From positions 620,001 through 684,000 of the forward strand of contig NZ_JAMGZJ010000077.1 of NCBI RefSeq assembly GCF_025564085.1: 64,000 nucleotides of DNA. The letters are read 5' to 3'. The DNA comes from Silvania confinis (GTDB taxonomy: Bacteria > Pseudomonadota > Gammaproteobacteria > Enterobacterales > Enterobacteriaceae). Numbering within the stretch: the first letter of the stretch is position 1; the number at the start of each line of letters is the position of its first letter. The translations under genes were made by a program, and so were the position numbers. Shown here in pieces: positions 56,690-64,000 of this stretch. The notes beneath the pieces are model-generated. The model had not been told where the DNA came from and made no database searches. It worked only from the letters and a program-made list of their open reading frames with translations.

Positions 56690-58699
56690 TCATTGAAAAA
56701 ATTGCCATTGCAAAATAGTAGATTGCAGCTGCTGGCAGCGTTCGCGGTCGAGCTGCGCCAGCGCTGACCCCGTTTCACGGCGCAAATGCGCCAGCAGCGC
56801 TTTGCGTCCGCTCAGGTTCAGGGTACGGCTCAGGGCCGCATCGTCGAGGCTCGATTCGATTTTACCGCGCAGCCCGGTTAGCGGCAGTGGCGTAGTCAGC
56901 AGCAACCGCGTCAGGCTGGCGACCGCCGCGGAGAACGGACGGTGCGCAAAGGCGAACCCGGCCAGATCCAGCCAGTCATCATCATTAAGGGTAGACGCCG
57001 CACCTGCCGCTACCGGGATCTTTTCGCCGTTCCAGTGCTCAAGGATTGTCGCATCGCGACAGAGCCGCTGATGCTCACGCTGGCAAAGCGCGCGTCCCGC
57101 CTCGCTGACCGGTAGCATCGCCATCGCCGTGTAGCACCCGCTGCTGGCTTCCCGGTGGCTGCCGATCCGCACCAGTACAAAACCGCAGCGCTGCCAGAAG
57201 CGCCACAGCGCGTCGGTGTAGCCAAAACTGACGGAGAGGTAGTCCGTTTGTGCCAGCTGGCGGGCGTGAGCGACCAGCGCCAGGCCAATCCCCTCACGCT
57301 GGCGGCCAGGATGCACCGCCACCCGCGTCACCCGTCGGGCGGTGAGCGCTGCCGCTTGCGGCGAGCCCCCGTGCGCGGCCAGCGACTGCGCGACCAGATT
57401 GCCGCGTGGACGCCGATAGCCCGCCCACACCGCCTGGCTGAGGGCCGGGCTCAATCCCCCTTCGTCCACCAGCCACAGCGCCCCACAGACCGTCTCACCG
57501 GCGCGGGCAACGACGAAATGCTGCCCCGGCGCATCCATCATCCGCCGCAGATCGAGCGGCGAGGTTCGATAGTGGGCTGCACACAGCAGCTTGTAGACCG
57601 CGGCCGGTTGGGCCGGTTCCCGCTGCCAGGCCTCCTGCTCCAGCGGCATAAACTGCACCGGCCCCTGAGGCGGGGTGTCGTCGGGTTGGTCATCGAACAG
57701 CAACACCTCGGCAATAATCCGCTCCAGCGGGCACCCTACGGCCCAGCGTACCGGGGCGCTGAGGGTGAAGTAGCGCAGCCCGGAAAAACGGGCGCAGAAT
57801 TTCAGCAAAAAGCCTCTGCCGGTGCCTTCATAACCCTGCACCGTGGTGGTGAGCAGCACGCGGGGAAAGCGCGCCACCAGTTGCTCCAGAACCGGACCGG
57901 GAATGGCGGCGGCTTCATCGACAATTAGCCAGTCGGCCACCTGCGTCGAGTCCAGCAGCGCATCGGGTGCCATAAAGTGATAGCGTTCTCCGCCAAAGCG
58001 GGCGATGACCTCCGTCGCAGCGCGGGCGGGTGCGGTCACAATGGCATTGCCCGGAATACGCTGCAGCAGCATGCCCGCCAGCGCCGATTTACCGCGTCCG
58101 CGCGGGGCGGTTAACGCAGCGATACCATCAGACATGCGGGCCAGGTTATCGAGGATTGCCGCTTGCTCGCTCTGCGGCTCGCCGCTGGCGGGCTGCCATT
58201 CGGGCGCTGCCGGAGTGGGCAACAGAGTGAAGGGTTGACCCTGCCGCCACAACAGCACCTGCGGATCGCGGGCGATGTGGCGGCAGAAGTGATGAATAAA
58301 ATTCGGGGTGGCGATGGGCGATGGGCTGTCGCTCCAGCGCAGGGAGTCATGGTCGGTCTGTGCAGGCCATCGGTCAACGTCCGGGACCAGCAGCACCAGC
58401 AGGCTACCGGCCCGCAGCGTACCGCCTGCGGCGGCAAACGCCGAGACGTCAAACCCGTGGCGGGCATCGAAGATGGCATGCAGAAACTCGCGCCCTAACA
58501 GCTGATGCAACGCCTGCGGCGAACAGGCGTCGGCTACAGGGGCGTTATCGCCAACCCACAGCCAGTCGCCGGGATGGGCATCGCGCAGCGTCAGCGCCTG
58601 CTGCCCGGTCCAGAACGCCTCCCCACTTAGCACCAGCAGTCGCCGGTGCCCCTCTCGTGCCAGTTGTTCAGGTAAACCCGTTAATCTCATCCCTGACAT
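56690..58699 (-). CDS. tmcA: tRNA(Met) cytidine acetyltransferase
   Basis: 669 aa (E. coli 671). Acetylates the wobble cytidine (C34) of elongator tRNA-Met using acetyl-CoA and ATP. Order: N-terminal DUF1726-like region; RNA-helicase-like ATPase with Walker A APRGRGKSALAG and Walker B LIVDEAAAIPGP; GNAT domain with VAVHPGRQREGIGLALV; C-terminal tRNA-binding part. It starts six nt after the ypfJ stop, so it is probably coupled. ATG 58699 or the one three codons later could be used. Confidence 0.94.
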   Translation of the reverse strand: MSGMRLTGLPEQLAREGHRRLLVLSGEAFWTGQQALTLRDAHPGDWLWVGDNAPVADACSPQALHQLLGREFLHAIFDARHGFDVSAFAAAGGTLRAGSLLVLLVPDVDRWPAQTDHDSLRWSDSPSPIATPNFIHHFCRHIARDPQVLLWRQGQPFTLLPTPAAPEWQPASGEPQSEQAAILDNLARMSDGIAALTAPRGRGKSALAGMLLQRIPGNAIVTAPARAATEVIARFGGERYHFMAPDALLDSTQVADWLIVDEAAAIPGPVLEQLVARFPRVLLTTTVQGYEGTGRGFLLKFCARFSGLRYFTLSAPVRWAVGCPLERIIAEVLLFDDQPDDTPPQGPVQFMPLEQEAWQREPAQPAAVYKLLCAAHYRTSPLDLRRMMDAPGQHFVVARAGETVCGALWLVDEGGLSPALSQAVWAGYRRPRGNLVAQSLAAHGGSPQAAALTARRVTRVAVHPGRQREGIGLALVAHARQLAQTDYLSVSFGYTDALWRFWQRCGFVLVRIGSHREASSGCYTAMAMLPVSEAGRALCQREHQRLCRDATILEHWNGEKIPVAAGAASTLNDDDWLDLAGFAFAHRPFSAAVASLTRLLLTTPLPLTGLRGKIESSLDDAALSRTLNLSGRKALLAHLRRETGSALAQLDRERCQQLQSTILQWQFFQ

Positions 58700-58705
58700 C
58701 GCTGA

Positions 58706-59572
58706 TTACAGGGCCTTACCGAAAGTATTGCACTGGGCGGGATCGCCACCGTCAAAACCGCGTTTGAACCACTGATAGCGCTGTTCCGAGGTGCCGTGGG
58801 TGAAGCTGTCCGGCACCACTCGCCCCTGGCTCTGCTGTTGCAGGCGATCATCGCCAATGGCATGAGCGGCGTTGAGGGCTTCTTCAAGATCGCCCGCTTC
58901 CAGTACGCCCTGCTGCTGCATACTGTGGCCCCAGACCCCGGCAAAGCAGTCCGCCTGCAGCTCCATACTCACCGACAACGCATTCACTTCGGACTCGCTG
59001 GCATTCTGCTGAAGCTGGCGAACTTTTGGCTCAATACCGAGCAGCTTTTGCACGTGGTGCCCGACTTCGTGGGCGATGACGTAGCCCTGAGCAAAGTCAC
59101 CGTCAGCGCCCAGCTTGCGTTTCATGTCATCGTAAAAGGAGAGATCGATATAGACGGTGGTGTCGGCCGGACAGTAGAACGGCCCCATCACTGACTGCCC
59201 GGTGCCGCAGCCGGTACGGGTCGCGCCGCGATACATCACCAGCTTCGGCTGCTGGTAAGTGCGGCCCATTTTTTCGAACAGCTGTCCCCAGGTATCTTCG
59301 GTGGTGGCGAGAACCACAGAAGTAAATTTGGCGGCTTCGTCTTCATTCGGGCTGATAGAGCGCTGGGTCTGCTGTTGCTGCTGTATCGGCTGTCCGGTCA
59401 GTAAGCCGCTCAGATCGACGCCGTAATAGCCCGCGACCACCACGACCAGCAGTAAAATAATGCCGCCCTTGCCACCCGGCAAACGAAAGCCAGGACCGCC
59501 GCCCATTGATGGACCGCCGCCACTACGTCTGTCTTCTACGTTGTCGCTTTCGCGACGCCCTTGCCAACGCAT
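58706..59572 (-). CDS. ypfJ: YpfJ, putative neutral zinc metallopeptidase
   Basis: 288 aa (E. coli 287). Start at 59572 ([16 protein letters not shown]) after CGAGGTGG; 37 open codons upstream are ignored. A glycine-rich N-terminus, one membrane span ([17 protein letters not shown]), then a domain with the zinc-protease motif AHEVGHHVQ and a downstream Glu in [12 protein letters not shown], as in the zincin superfamily. Likely a membrane-anchored periplasmic protease; substrate unknown. Precedes tmcA. Confidence 0.92.
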   Translation of the reverse strand: MRWQGRRESDNVEDRRSGGGPSMGGGPGFRLPGGKGGIILLLVVVVAGYYGVDLSGLLTGQPIQQQQQTQRSISPNEDEAAKFTSVVLATTEDTWGQLFEKMGRTYQQPKLVMYRGATRTGCGTGQSVMGPFYCPADTTVYIDLSFYDDMKRKLGADGDFAQGYVIAHEVGHHVQKLLGIEPKVRQLQQNASESEVNALSVSMELQADCFAGVWGHSMQQQGVLEAGDLEEALNAAHAIGDDRLQQQSQGRVVPDSFTHGTSEQRYQWFKRGFDGGDPAQCNTFGKAL

Positions 59573-59654
59573 AACCACCTCGAAATATCGTTTTGATAAT
59601 GAGTATGATCGTAGGCGGTTCAGGGAAAGATTACCACAGGAAACAAGGATGAGA

Positions 59655-59682
59655 TGCCAGAGAAACAGAGGCTTCTCTGGCA
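59655..59682 (-). terminator. Terminator-like hairpin after purC
   Basis: TGCCAGAGAA and TTCTCTGGCA arms around ACAGAGGC, between purC and ypfJ. There is no clear T-run, so it may act as a processing or weak termination signal. Confidence 0.5.
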
Positions 59683-59695
59683 CAAAAGCGCAGGA

Positions 59696-60409
59696 TTAAT
59701 CGAGTTTGACGCCCAGACGATGGGCAACGGCTTCATAGGCTTCAATCAGGCCACCCAGGCTCTGACGGAAACGGTCTTTGTCCATCTTATCCAGCGTCTC
59801 TTTGTCCCACAGGCGGCTGCCGTCCGGGGAGAACTCATCGCCCAGCACCACTTCGCCATTGAACAGGCCAAATTCCAGTTTGAAATCGACCAGAATCAGA
59901 CCGGCATCATCAAACAGCTTTTTCAGCACGTCGTTAGCTTTGAAGGTCAGTTCCTGCATGCGCGCCAGGTTCTCTTTGCTCACCCAACCAAAGGTTTCGC
60001 AGTAAGATTCGTTGACCATCGGATCGTGCATGGCGTCATTTTTCAGAAACAGGTCAAACAGCGGCGGATTGAGCTCGATACCTTCTTCGATACCCAGACG
60101 CTTCACCAGGGAACCAGCGGCGCGGTTACGGACGACACATTCCACCGGAACCATCTCCAGCTTTTTCACCAGACATTCCGTATCGGACAGCAACGCTTCC
60201 ATCTGCGTCGGAATACCCGCTTCTTCCAGCTTGCTCATAATGAAGTGGTTGAACTTGTTGTTCACCATCCCCTTACGGTCGAACTGTTCAATGCGCGCGC
60301 CATCTCCTGCTGACGTATCATTGCGGAACTCGAGCACCAACAGATCGGGATTTTCCGTGCTGTATACGGTTTTCGCTTTGCCACGATACAACTCAGCTTG
60401 CTTCTGCAT
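59696..60409 (-). CDS. purC: SAICAR synthetase (phosphoribosylaminoimidazole-succinocarboxamide synthase)
   Basis: 237 aa as in E. coli. Purine pathway step joining CAIR and aspartate with ATP. Marks: [36 protein letters not shown] and [22 protein letters not shown]. The ATG at 60409 (MQKQAEL) is chosen over the one two codons upstream because CCAGGAG is eight nt away. A near-perfect PurR box overlaps the promoter. Confidence 0.98.
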   Translation of the reverse strand: MQKQAELYRGKAKTVYSTENPDLLVLEFRNDTSAGDGARIEQFDRKGMVNNKFNHFIMSKLEEAGIPTQMEALLSDTECLVKKLEMVPVECVVRNRAAGSLVKRLGIEEGIELNPPLFDLFLKNDAMHDPMVNESYCETFGWVSKENLARMQELTFKANDVLKKLFDDAGLILVDFKLEFGLFNGEVVLGDEFSPDGSRLWDKETLDKMDKDRFRQSLGGLIEAYEAVAHRLGVKLD

Positions 60410-60461
60410 CTTCATTACTCCTGGTGTGATGATTGGTGTAAAAAATCCGGCACATTATGCC

Positions 60462-60477
60462 ACGCACACGTTTGCGT
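60462..60477. promoter_or_regulatory. PurR operator of purC
   Basis: ACGCACACGTTTGCGT matches the PurR consensus ACGCAAACGTTTGCGT at 15 of 16. It occupies the spacer upstream of a CATAAT -10 (60454-60459, minus strand), so bound PurR would block RNA polymerase. Confidence 0.85.
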
Positions 60478-60487
60478 AGCACTAAAA

Positions 60488-60517
60488 TAAAAAGGGCTGG
60501 ATTAACCAGCCCCTTTT
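60488..60517. terminator. Terminator of dapA-bamC
   Basis: AAAAAGGGCTGG-ATTAA-CCAGCCCCTTTTTTTT, just after the bamC stop and upstream of the purC promoter. Confidence 0.9.
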
Positions 60518-60519
60518 TT

Positions 60520-61554
60520 TTATTTGCTGAATGCGGCCTGGAAGGCAGCCACCAGCGCATCGTTCTGCGACTGGGTCAGCGTATGACCTTTCGGGTCGAT
60601 AAACTGCAGGCTACTACGGTTATCCAGATCGCCGACCTGAAGTTTGTAGTCGCCAGAAGACAGGCCCGGATCGCGTGCACCTAATGCTTCCCAGCCGCTG
60701 TCGGACAGCGGTTTGTAGGTCACAGCCAGGCTACCGGTTGAGCGGGTGCTGTCATTCACTTTCATGCCAACGCGCTCAAGGGTGGCAGGCAGACGCTGCC
60801 AGACCTGGTTAAATGGACCACGCACGACCAGCATTGGCAGACCGGTATCGTCGGCAGCGCTCTGCACGTCAAAGGTCGCGCCATTACGGCTCTGCGCCAC
60901 ATTGGCGGCATCGGTCGCGGTTTTATCGAGGCCCGCGGCAATAACGTTGAGCAACTCGGTGCTGTAGCGCTGCATGGAAGCGGCATCCGCCACTGGCTTG
61001 CCCGCTTGCTCCAGATTCACCAGCTTAACCACCACAGCCTGCTGATAACCCTGAGGTTTAACAGAGACTTGATAACGGCCACGGTACTGTTGATCTTCAT
61101 CCAGACGGCTCCATTGGATCCAATCTGTCGTCAGCGTCTGGCTGGCATCATCGCGTTTATCAATCGCGTAGTTCTTCGACTGAATCACGCTGACCACCTG
61201 CGGCCACAGGGCGGCATTACGCGCACTCTCGACCTGCAGCGTCGCGGTATCGCCCGTAAACTGAGTACGCGCCCCGCTCACCAACGCCAGAGGCTGAGCT
61301 GGCGGACGAATATCAAGTGCTTTACCTACCGCACCGCTGCCATTGGTGACCGGAATGTTGTAGTCGCCATTCTGAACCGGCAGGATCATACCAGCAGGTG
61401 CGTGAATTTCAGCAAGCGGCGCAGCATCCAGATAGGATTCGTCCCCGCTCACCTGGCGCTTGTAGCGCGAATCTGAGCTACAGGCAGCGAGCAGCATCAC
61501 AAGCGAAACACCCGCAACCTTCACCAGGCGCGATTTCTGTACTGAGTAAGCCAT
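60520..61554 (-). CDS. bamC: Outer-membrane assembly lipoprotein BamC (NlpB)
   Basis: 344 aa as in E. coli. Lipoprotein of the Bam complex inserting beta-barrel proteins. Start at 61554 ([18 protein letters not shown]) after GGGAG; the frame extends one TTG codon upstream. Lipobox LLAACSS with Cys at about 25. The unstructured N-terminal stretch ([18 protein letters not shown]) that binds BamD is conserved, followed by two helix-grip domains. Lies 16 nt after dapA, so co-transcribed. Confidence 0.97.
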   Translation of the reverse strand: MAYSVQKSRLVKVAGVSLVMLLAACSSDSRYKRQVSGDESYLDAAPLAEIHAPAGMILPVQNGDYNIPVTNGSGAVGKALDIRPPAQPLALVSGARTQFTGDTATLQVESARNAALWPQVVSVIQSKNYAIDKRDDASQTLTTDWIQWSRLDEDQQYRGRYQVSVKPQGYQQAVVVKLVNLEQAGKPVADAASMQRYSTELLNVIAAGLDKTATDAANVAQSRNGATFDVQSAADDTGLPMLVVRGPFNQVWQRLPATLERVGMKVNDSTRSTGSLAVTYKPLSDSGWEALGARDPGLSSGDYKLQVGDLDNRSSLQFIDPKGHTLTQSQNDALVAAFQAAFSK

Positions 61555-61570
61555 CAAATCTCCCTAAACT

Positions 61571-62449
61571 TTACAGCAAACCGGCATGCTTCAGCGCGCC
61601 AGTGACCGTTTCACGACCGTAGTCGGTAATCGGGGTCATCGGCAGGCGCAGCGTGTCGGTCGCTACAAGTCCCAATTCCTTACATGCCCATTTCACTGGG
61701 ATAGGATTGGGCTCGACAAATAATTTGTTGTGCAGCGGCATCAGACGCTGGTTAATCACGCGTGCTTCATTGAAATGACCGGCCGCGGCCAGTTTACACA
61801 TTTCGGCCATATCGCGGGCTGCAACGTTGGTGGTCACGGAAATCACACCGTGGCCGCCGAGCTGCATAAAGTCCAGCGAGGTCGCATCATCACCACTCAG
61901 CAGAATAAAGTCATCTGAAACCAGCTCTTTGATCTGATGAACGCGACTTAAGTTCCCGGTCGCCTCTTTAATACCGATAATATTTTTGACTTTCGCGAGG
62001 CGGCCTACCGTTTCTGGCAGCATATCGCAGCCAGTACGCGACGGCACATTATACAGAATTTGCGGCAAGTCAGTATGTTCAGCGATGGCTTTGAAATGCT
62101 GGAACAGACCTTCCTGCGTCGGGCGGTTGTAGTAAGGGGTTACCGTCAGGCACCCGATCACGCCGCTGTCGTTAAAACGCTGGGTCAGGCTGATGGCTTC
62201 AGCTGTGGCGTTGGCGCCCGTACCGGCAATGACCGGAATACGTCCGTCAGCCAGCTCAAGGGTCATCATTACCACTTCACCATGCTCTTCGTGGCTCAGC
62301 GTAGCAGATTCACCGGTAGTCCCTACCGAAACAATCGCCGAGGTTCCGCTGGCGACATGATAATCAATCAGTTTCTTCAGGCTTGACCGGCAGACATTAC
62401 CTTTCTCATCCATCGGTGTAACAAGCGCAACAATACTTCCCGTGAACAT
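61571..62449 (-). CDS. dapA: 4-hydroxy-tetrahydrodipicolinate synthase
   Basis: 292 aa as in E. coli. Condenses pyruvate with aspartate semialdehyde, the first committed lysine/diaminopimelate step; lysine-inhibited. Schiff-base lysine about residue 161 in [11 protein letters not shown]; catalytic Tyr in [16 protein letters not shown] for substrate binding. Upstream of bamC; divergent from gcvR over 144 nt. Confidence 0.98.
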   Translation of the reverse strand: MFTGSIVALVTPMDEKGNVCRSSLKKLIDYHVASGTSAIVSVGTTGESATLSHEEHGEVVMMTLELADGRIPVIAGTGANATAEAISLTQRFNDSGVIGCLTVTPYYNRPTQEGLFQHFKAIAEHTDLPQILYNVPSRTGCDMLPETVGRLAKVKNIIGIKEATGNLSRVHQIKELVSDDFILLSGDDATSLDFMQLGGHGVISVTTNVAARDMAEMCKLAAAGHFNEARVINQRLMPLHNKLFVEPNPIPVKWACKELGLVATDTLRLPMTPITDYGRETVTGALKHAGLL

Positions 62450-62593
62450 GGGCCATCCTCTGTGCGTGCAAGAGCCTCAATGGTACGTTTGGTGCTGTAA
62501 TAAAAGCAAGCGACGTGAGGCCTCCAGGTTATTGTATGCCGGTTTTTTTTATGCTTTCCTTAGAACACTTAACCACGCAAAGGAAGAACAGGT

Positions 62594-63166
62594 TTGACAA
62601 CCTCATCACAACATTACCTGGTTATCACTGCGCTGGGTGCCGACAGGCCGGGTATTGTGAACACCATCACCCGTCATGTGAGTAGCTGCGGCTGTAACAT
62701 CGAAGACAGCCGACTGGCGATGCTGGGGGAAGAGTTCACCTTCATTATGCTGCTTTCCGGATCATGGAATGCCATCACCTTAATTGAATCGACCCTGCCG
62801 TTAAAAGGCGCGGAGCTGGATCTGCTGATCGTGATGAAGCGCACTAACGCCCGCCCACGCCCGGCCATGCCTGCAACGGTGTGGGTGCAGGTTGAAGTGA
62901 CCGACTCCCCCCATTTAATTGAACGCTTTACGGCACTGTTCGACAGCCATCAAATGAACGTTGCCGAGCTGGCTTCCCGCACCCAGCCCGGCGATGGCGA
63001 CTCTGTACCGAAGCTGTTTATCCAGATCACCGCGCATAGCCCGGCGTCGCAGGACGCATCAAATATTGAGCAAGCGTTCAAAGCCCTCTGTACAGAATTA
63101 CACGCGCAAGGCAGTATAAACGTCGTAAATTATTCCCAGCATGAACAAGATGGAGTTAAGCAATGA
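62594..63166 (+). CDS. gcvR: GcvR, repressor partner of the glycine cleavage system
   Basis: 190 aa as in E. coli. Two ACT domains (YLVITALGADRPGIVNTITRHV and WVQVEVTDSPHLIERFTALFDSHQMNVAEL). Binds GcvA and blocks activation of gcvTHP when glycine is low. I use the TTG at 62594, which has AAAGGAAGAACAGG before it and matches the K-12 start; no ATG occurs nearby. Its end overlaps bcp by four nt (ATGA). Confidence 0.95.
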   Translation: MTTSSQHYLVITALGADRPGIVNTITRHVSSCGCNIEDSRLAMLGEEFTFIMLLSGSWNAITLIESTLPLKGAELDLLIVMKRTNARPRPAMPATVWVQVEVTDSPHLIERFTALFDSHQMNVAELASRTQPGDGDSVPKLFIQITAHSPASQDASNIEQAFKALCTELHAQGSINVVNYSQHEQDGVKQ

Positions 63167-63633
63167 ATCCACTGAAAGCCGGTGACATCGCACCGAAATT
63201 TAGCCTGCCCGATCAAGACGGCGAGCAAGTAAATTTAACCGACTTCCAGGGACAGCGTGTTCTGGTCTATTTCTACCCGAAAGCCATGACGCCAGGCTGT
63301 ACCGTACAAGCGTGCGGTCTACGCGATAACATGGACGATTTGAAAGCGGCAGGCGTAGACGTGCTGGGTATCAGCACCGATAAGCCAGAAAAACTGTCCC
63401 GATTTGTTGAAAAAGAGCTGCTGAACTTTACGCTGCTCTCTGACGAAGACCATCAGGTCTGTGAAGCATTTGGCGTCTGGGGTGAGAAATCCTTTATGGG
63501 CAAAACCTACGACGGCATTCATCGCATCAGCTTCCTGATCGATGCCGACGGGAAAGTTGAACATGTGTTTGATGATTTCAAAACCAGTAACCACCACGAC
63601 GTGGTGTTGAACTGGGTGAAAGCGAACGCCTGA
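63163..63633 (+). CDS. bcp: Thiol peroxidase Bcp (peroxiredoxin)
   Basis: 156 aa as in E. coli. Cytoplasmic atypical two-cysteine peroxiredoxin reducing H2O2 and organic peroxides with thioredoxin. Peroxidatic C46 and resolving C51 in TPGCTVQACGLRDN; start MNPLKAGDIAPKFSLPDQDG. The ATG overlaps the gcvR stop, so it is translationally coupled. In K-12 the hyf hydrogenase operon follows; here REP units and perM follow directly. Confidence 0.97.
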   Translation: MNPLKAGDIAPKFSLPDQDGEQVNLTDFQGQRVLVYFYPKAMTPGCTVQACGLRDNMDDLKAAGVDVLGISTDKPEKLSRFVEKELLNFTLLSDEDHQVCEAFGVWGEKSFMGKTYDGIHRISFLIDADGKVEHVFDDFKTSNHHDVVLNWVKANA

Positions 63634-63644
63634 GTCGGCTTTTC

Positions 63645-63712
63645 GCCCGGCGGCGCTACGCTTGCACGGGCCTACAGGTTTTGTAGGCCGGGTAAGCGTA
63701 GCGCCACCCGGC
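63645..63712. repeat. BIME: two inverted REP units between bcp and perM
   Basis: GCCCGGCGGCGCTACGCTTG...GGGCCTAC (63645-63675) and inverted GTAGGCCGGGTAAGCGTAGC...CACCCGGC (63683-63712). Same type as the pair at 30497-30569. Confidence 0.9.
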
Positions 63713-63717
63713 AACAA

Positions 63718-64000
63718 TTACTCTTCAACAGCAGGCACATCCGGCCAGGCGTGGACCACCGCTTTGATAAGTGTAGCCAGCGGGATTGCAAAGAACACGC
63801 CCCAGAATCCCCACAGCCCGCCAAAAATCACCACGGACAGAATAATGACGATTGGATGCAGGTTCACCGCCTCGGAGAACAGCACCGGCACCAGCAGGTT
63901 GCCATCCAGTCCCTGAATGATCAGATAGACGACGAAACAGCTCCAGAACTCCGTGCCCAGACCAAACTGGAACAGCGCGACGCCGATCACCGGGATAGTG
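63718..64000 (-). CDS. perM: PerM (AI-2E family permease), 5' end cut off by the window edge
   Basis: Only the C-terminal 93 codons are in the window. Three hydrophobic spans are visible, with the family block [24 protein letters not shown] then [25 protein letters not shown], typical of AI-2E/UPF0118 transporters. E. coli PerM (YfgO, 353 aa) ends similarly. The start and first 260 or so residues are outside. Transport substrate unknown. Confidence 0.9.
   Translation of the reverse strand, partial: TIPVIGVALFQFGLGTEFWSCFVVYLIIQGLDGNLLVPVLFSEAVNLHPIVIILSVVIFGGLWGFWGVFFAIPLATLIKAVVHAWPDVPAVEE

Overview
The window is a chromosomal segment from a member of the Enterobacteriaceae. Gene order and protein sequences follow the glk-perM region of Escherichia coli K-12 almost gene for gene. 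Three things point to an Enterobacter/Leclercia/Lelliottia/Kosakonia-like genus rather than to Escherichia: an indolepyruvate decarboxylase gene (ipdC) between yfeO and ypeC, the absence of several K-12 operons at their usual sites, and sequence divergence of the orthologues. I name genes from remembered family sequences; no database search was run.

Layout. 1-5.7 kb: 3'-truncated glk, the ClC-like channel yfeO, then a species-specific pair (ipdC and a divergent aldo/keto reductase), and ypeC. 5.7-10.8 kb: mntH, nupC, and the c-di-GMP phosphodiesterase pdeA. 10.9-14.9 kb: two tRNA-Ala(GGC), yfeC/yfeD, gltX, a tRNA-Val(UAC)x3-tRNA-Lys(UUU) array followed by an unusual broken copy of the tRNA-Lys 3' end, and a FlxA-like gene behind a flagellar sigma-28 promoter. 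14.9-20.4 kb: xapR/xapB/xapA, yfeR/yfeH, ypeB. 20.4-24.5 kb: ligA, zipA, cysZ and an ERIC element. 24.7-34.4 kb: cysteine synthesis and sugar phosphotransferase genes (cysK, ptsH-ptsI-crr, pdxK, cysM, cysA-W-U-P). 34.5-39 kb: yfeX, yfeY, yfeZ, ypeA, amiA, hemF. 39-50.4 kb: maeB, talA-tktB, ypfG, nudK, aegA, narQ. 50.5-64 kb: acrD, the 19-codon gene ypfM, yffB-dapE-ypfN, ypfH, tmcA, ypfJ, purC, bamC, dapA, gcvR-bcp and the 3' end of perM.

Functional themes. Sulfur: sulfate enters through CysZ and CysPUWA and is fixed by CysK and CysM. The PLP kinase gene pdxK sits 5 nt downstream of cysM, which encodes a PLP enzyme. Carbon: HPr, EI and IIAGlc, glucokinase, malic enzyme, transaldolase A and transketolase B. 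Envelope: ZipA, AmiA, BamC, AcrD. Lysine/peptidoglycan precursors: DapA and DapE. Recognisable control sites include MntR and Fur boxes before mntH, a PurR box before purC, candidate CRP/Cra sites before ptsH, a candidate TyrR box before ipdC, a GalR/LacI-type palindrome before the aldo/keto reductase, and a sigma-28 promoter before the FlxA-like gene.

Compared with my memory of K-12, the eut operon (hemF-maeB), ucpA/mur/yfeW (cysP-yfeX), hyf/focB (bcp-perM), yfeK/yfeS (pdxK-cysM) and yfeN (xapA-yfeR) are absent from those positions. I saw no prophage, insertion sequence, integrase, CRISPR array or defence system. The least explained structure is the rearranged tRNA-Lys remnant at 14242-14476.
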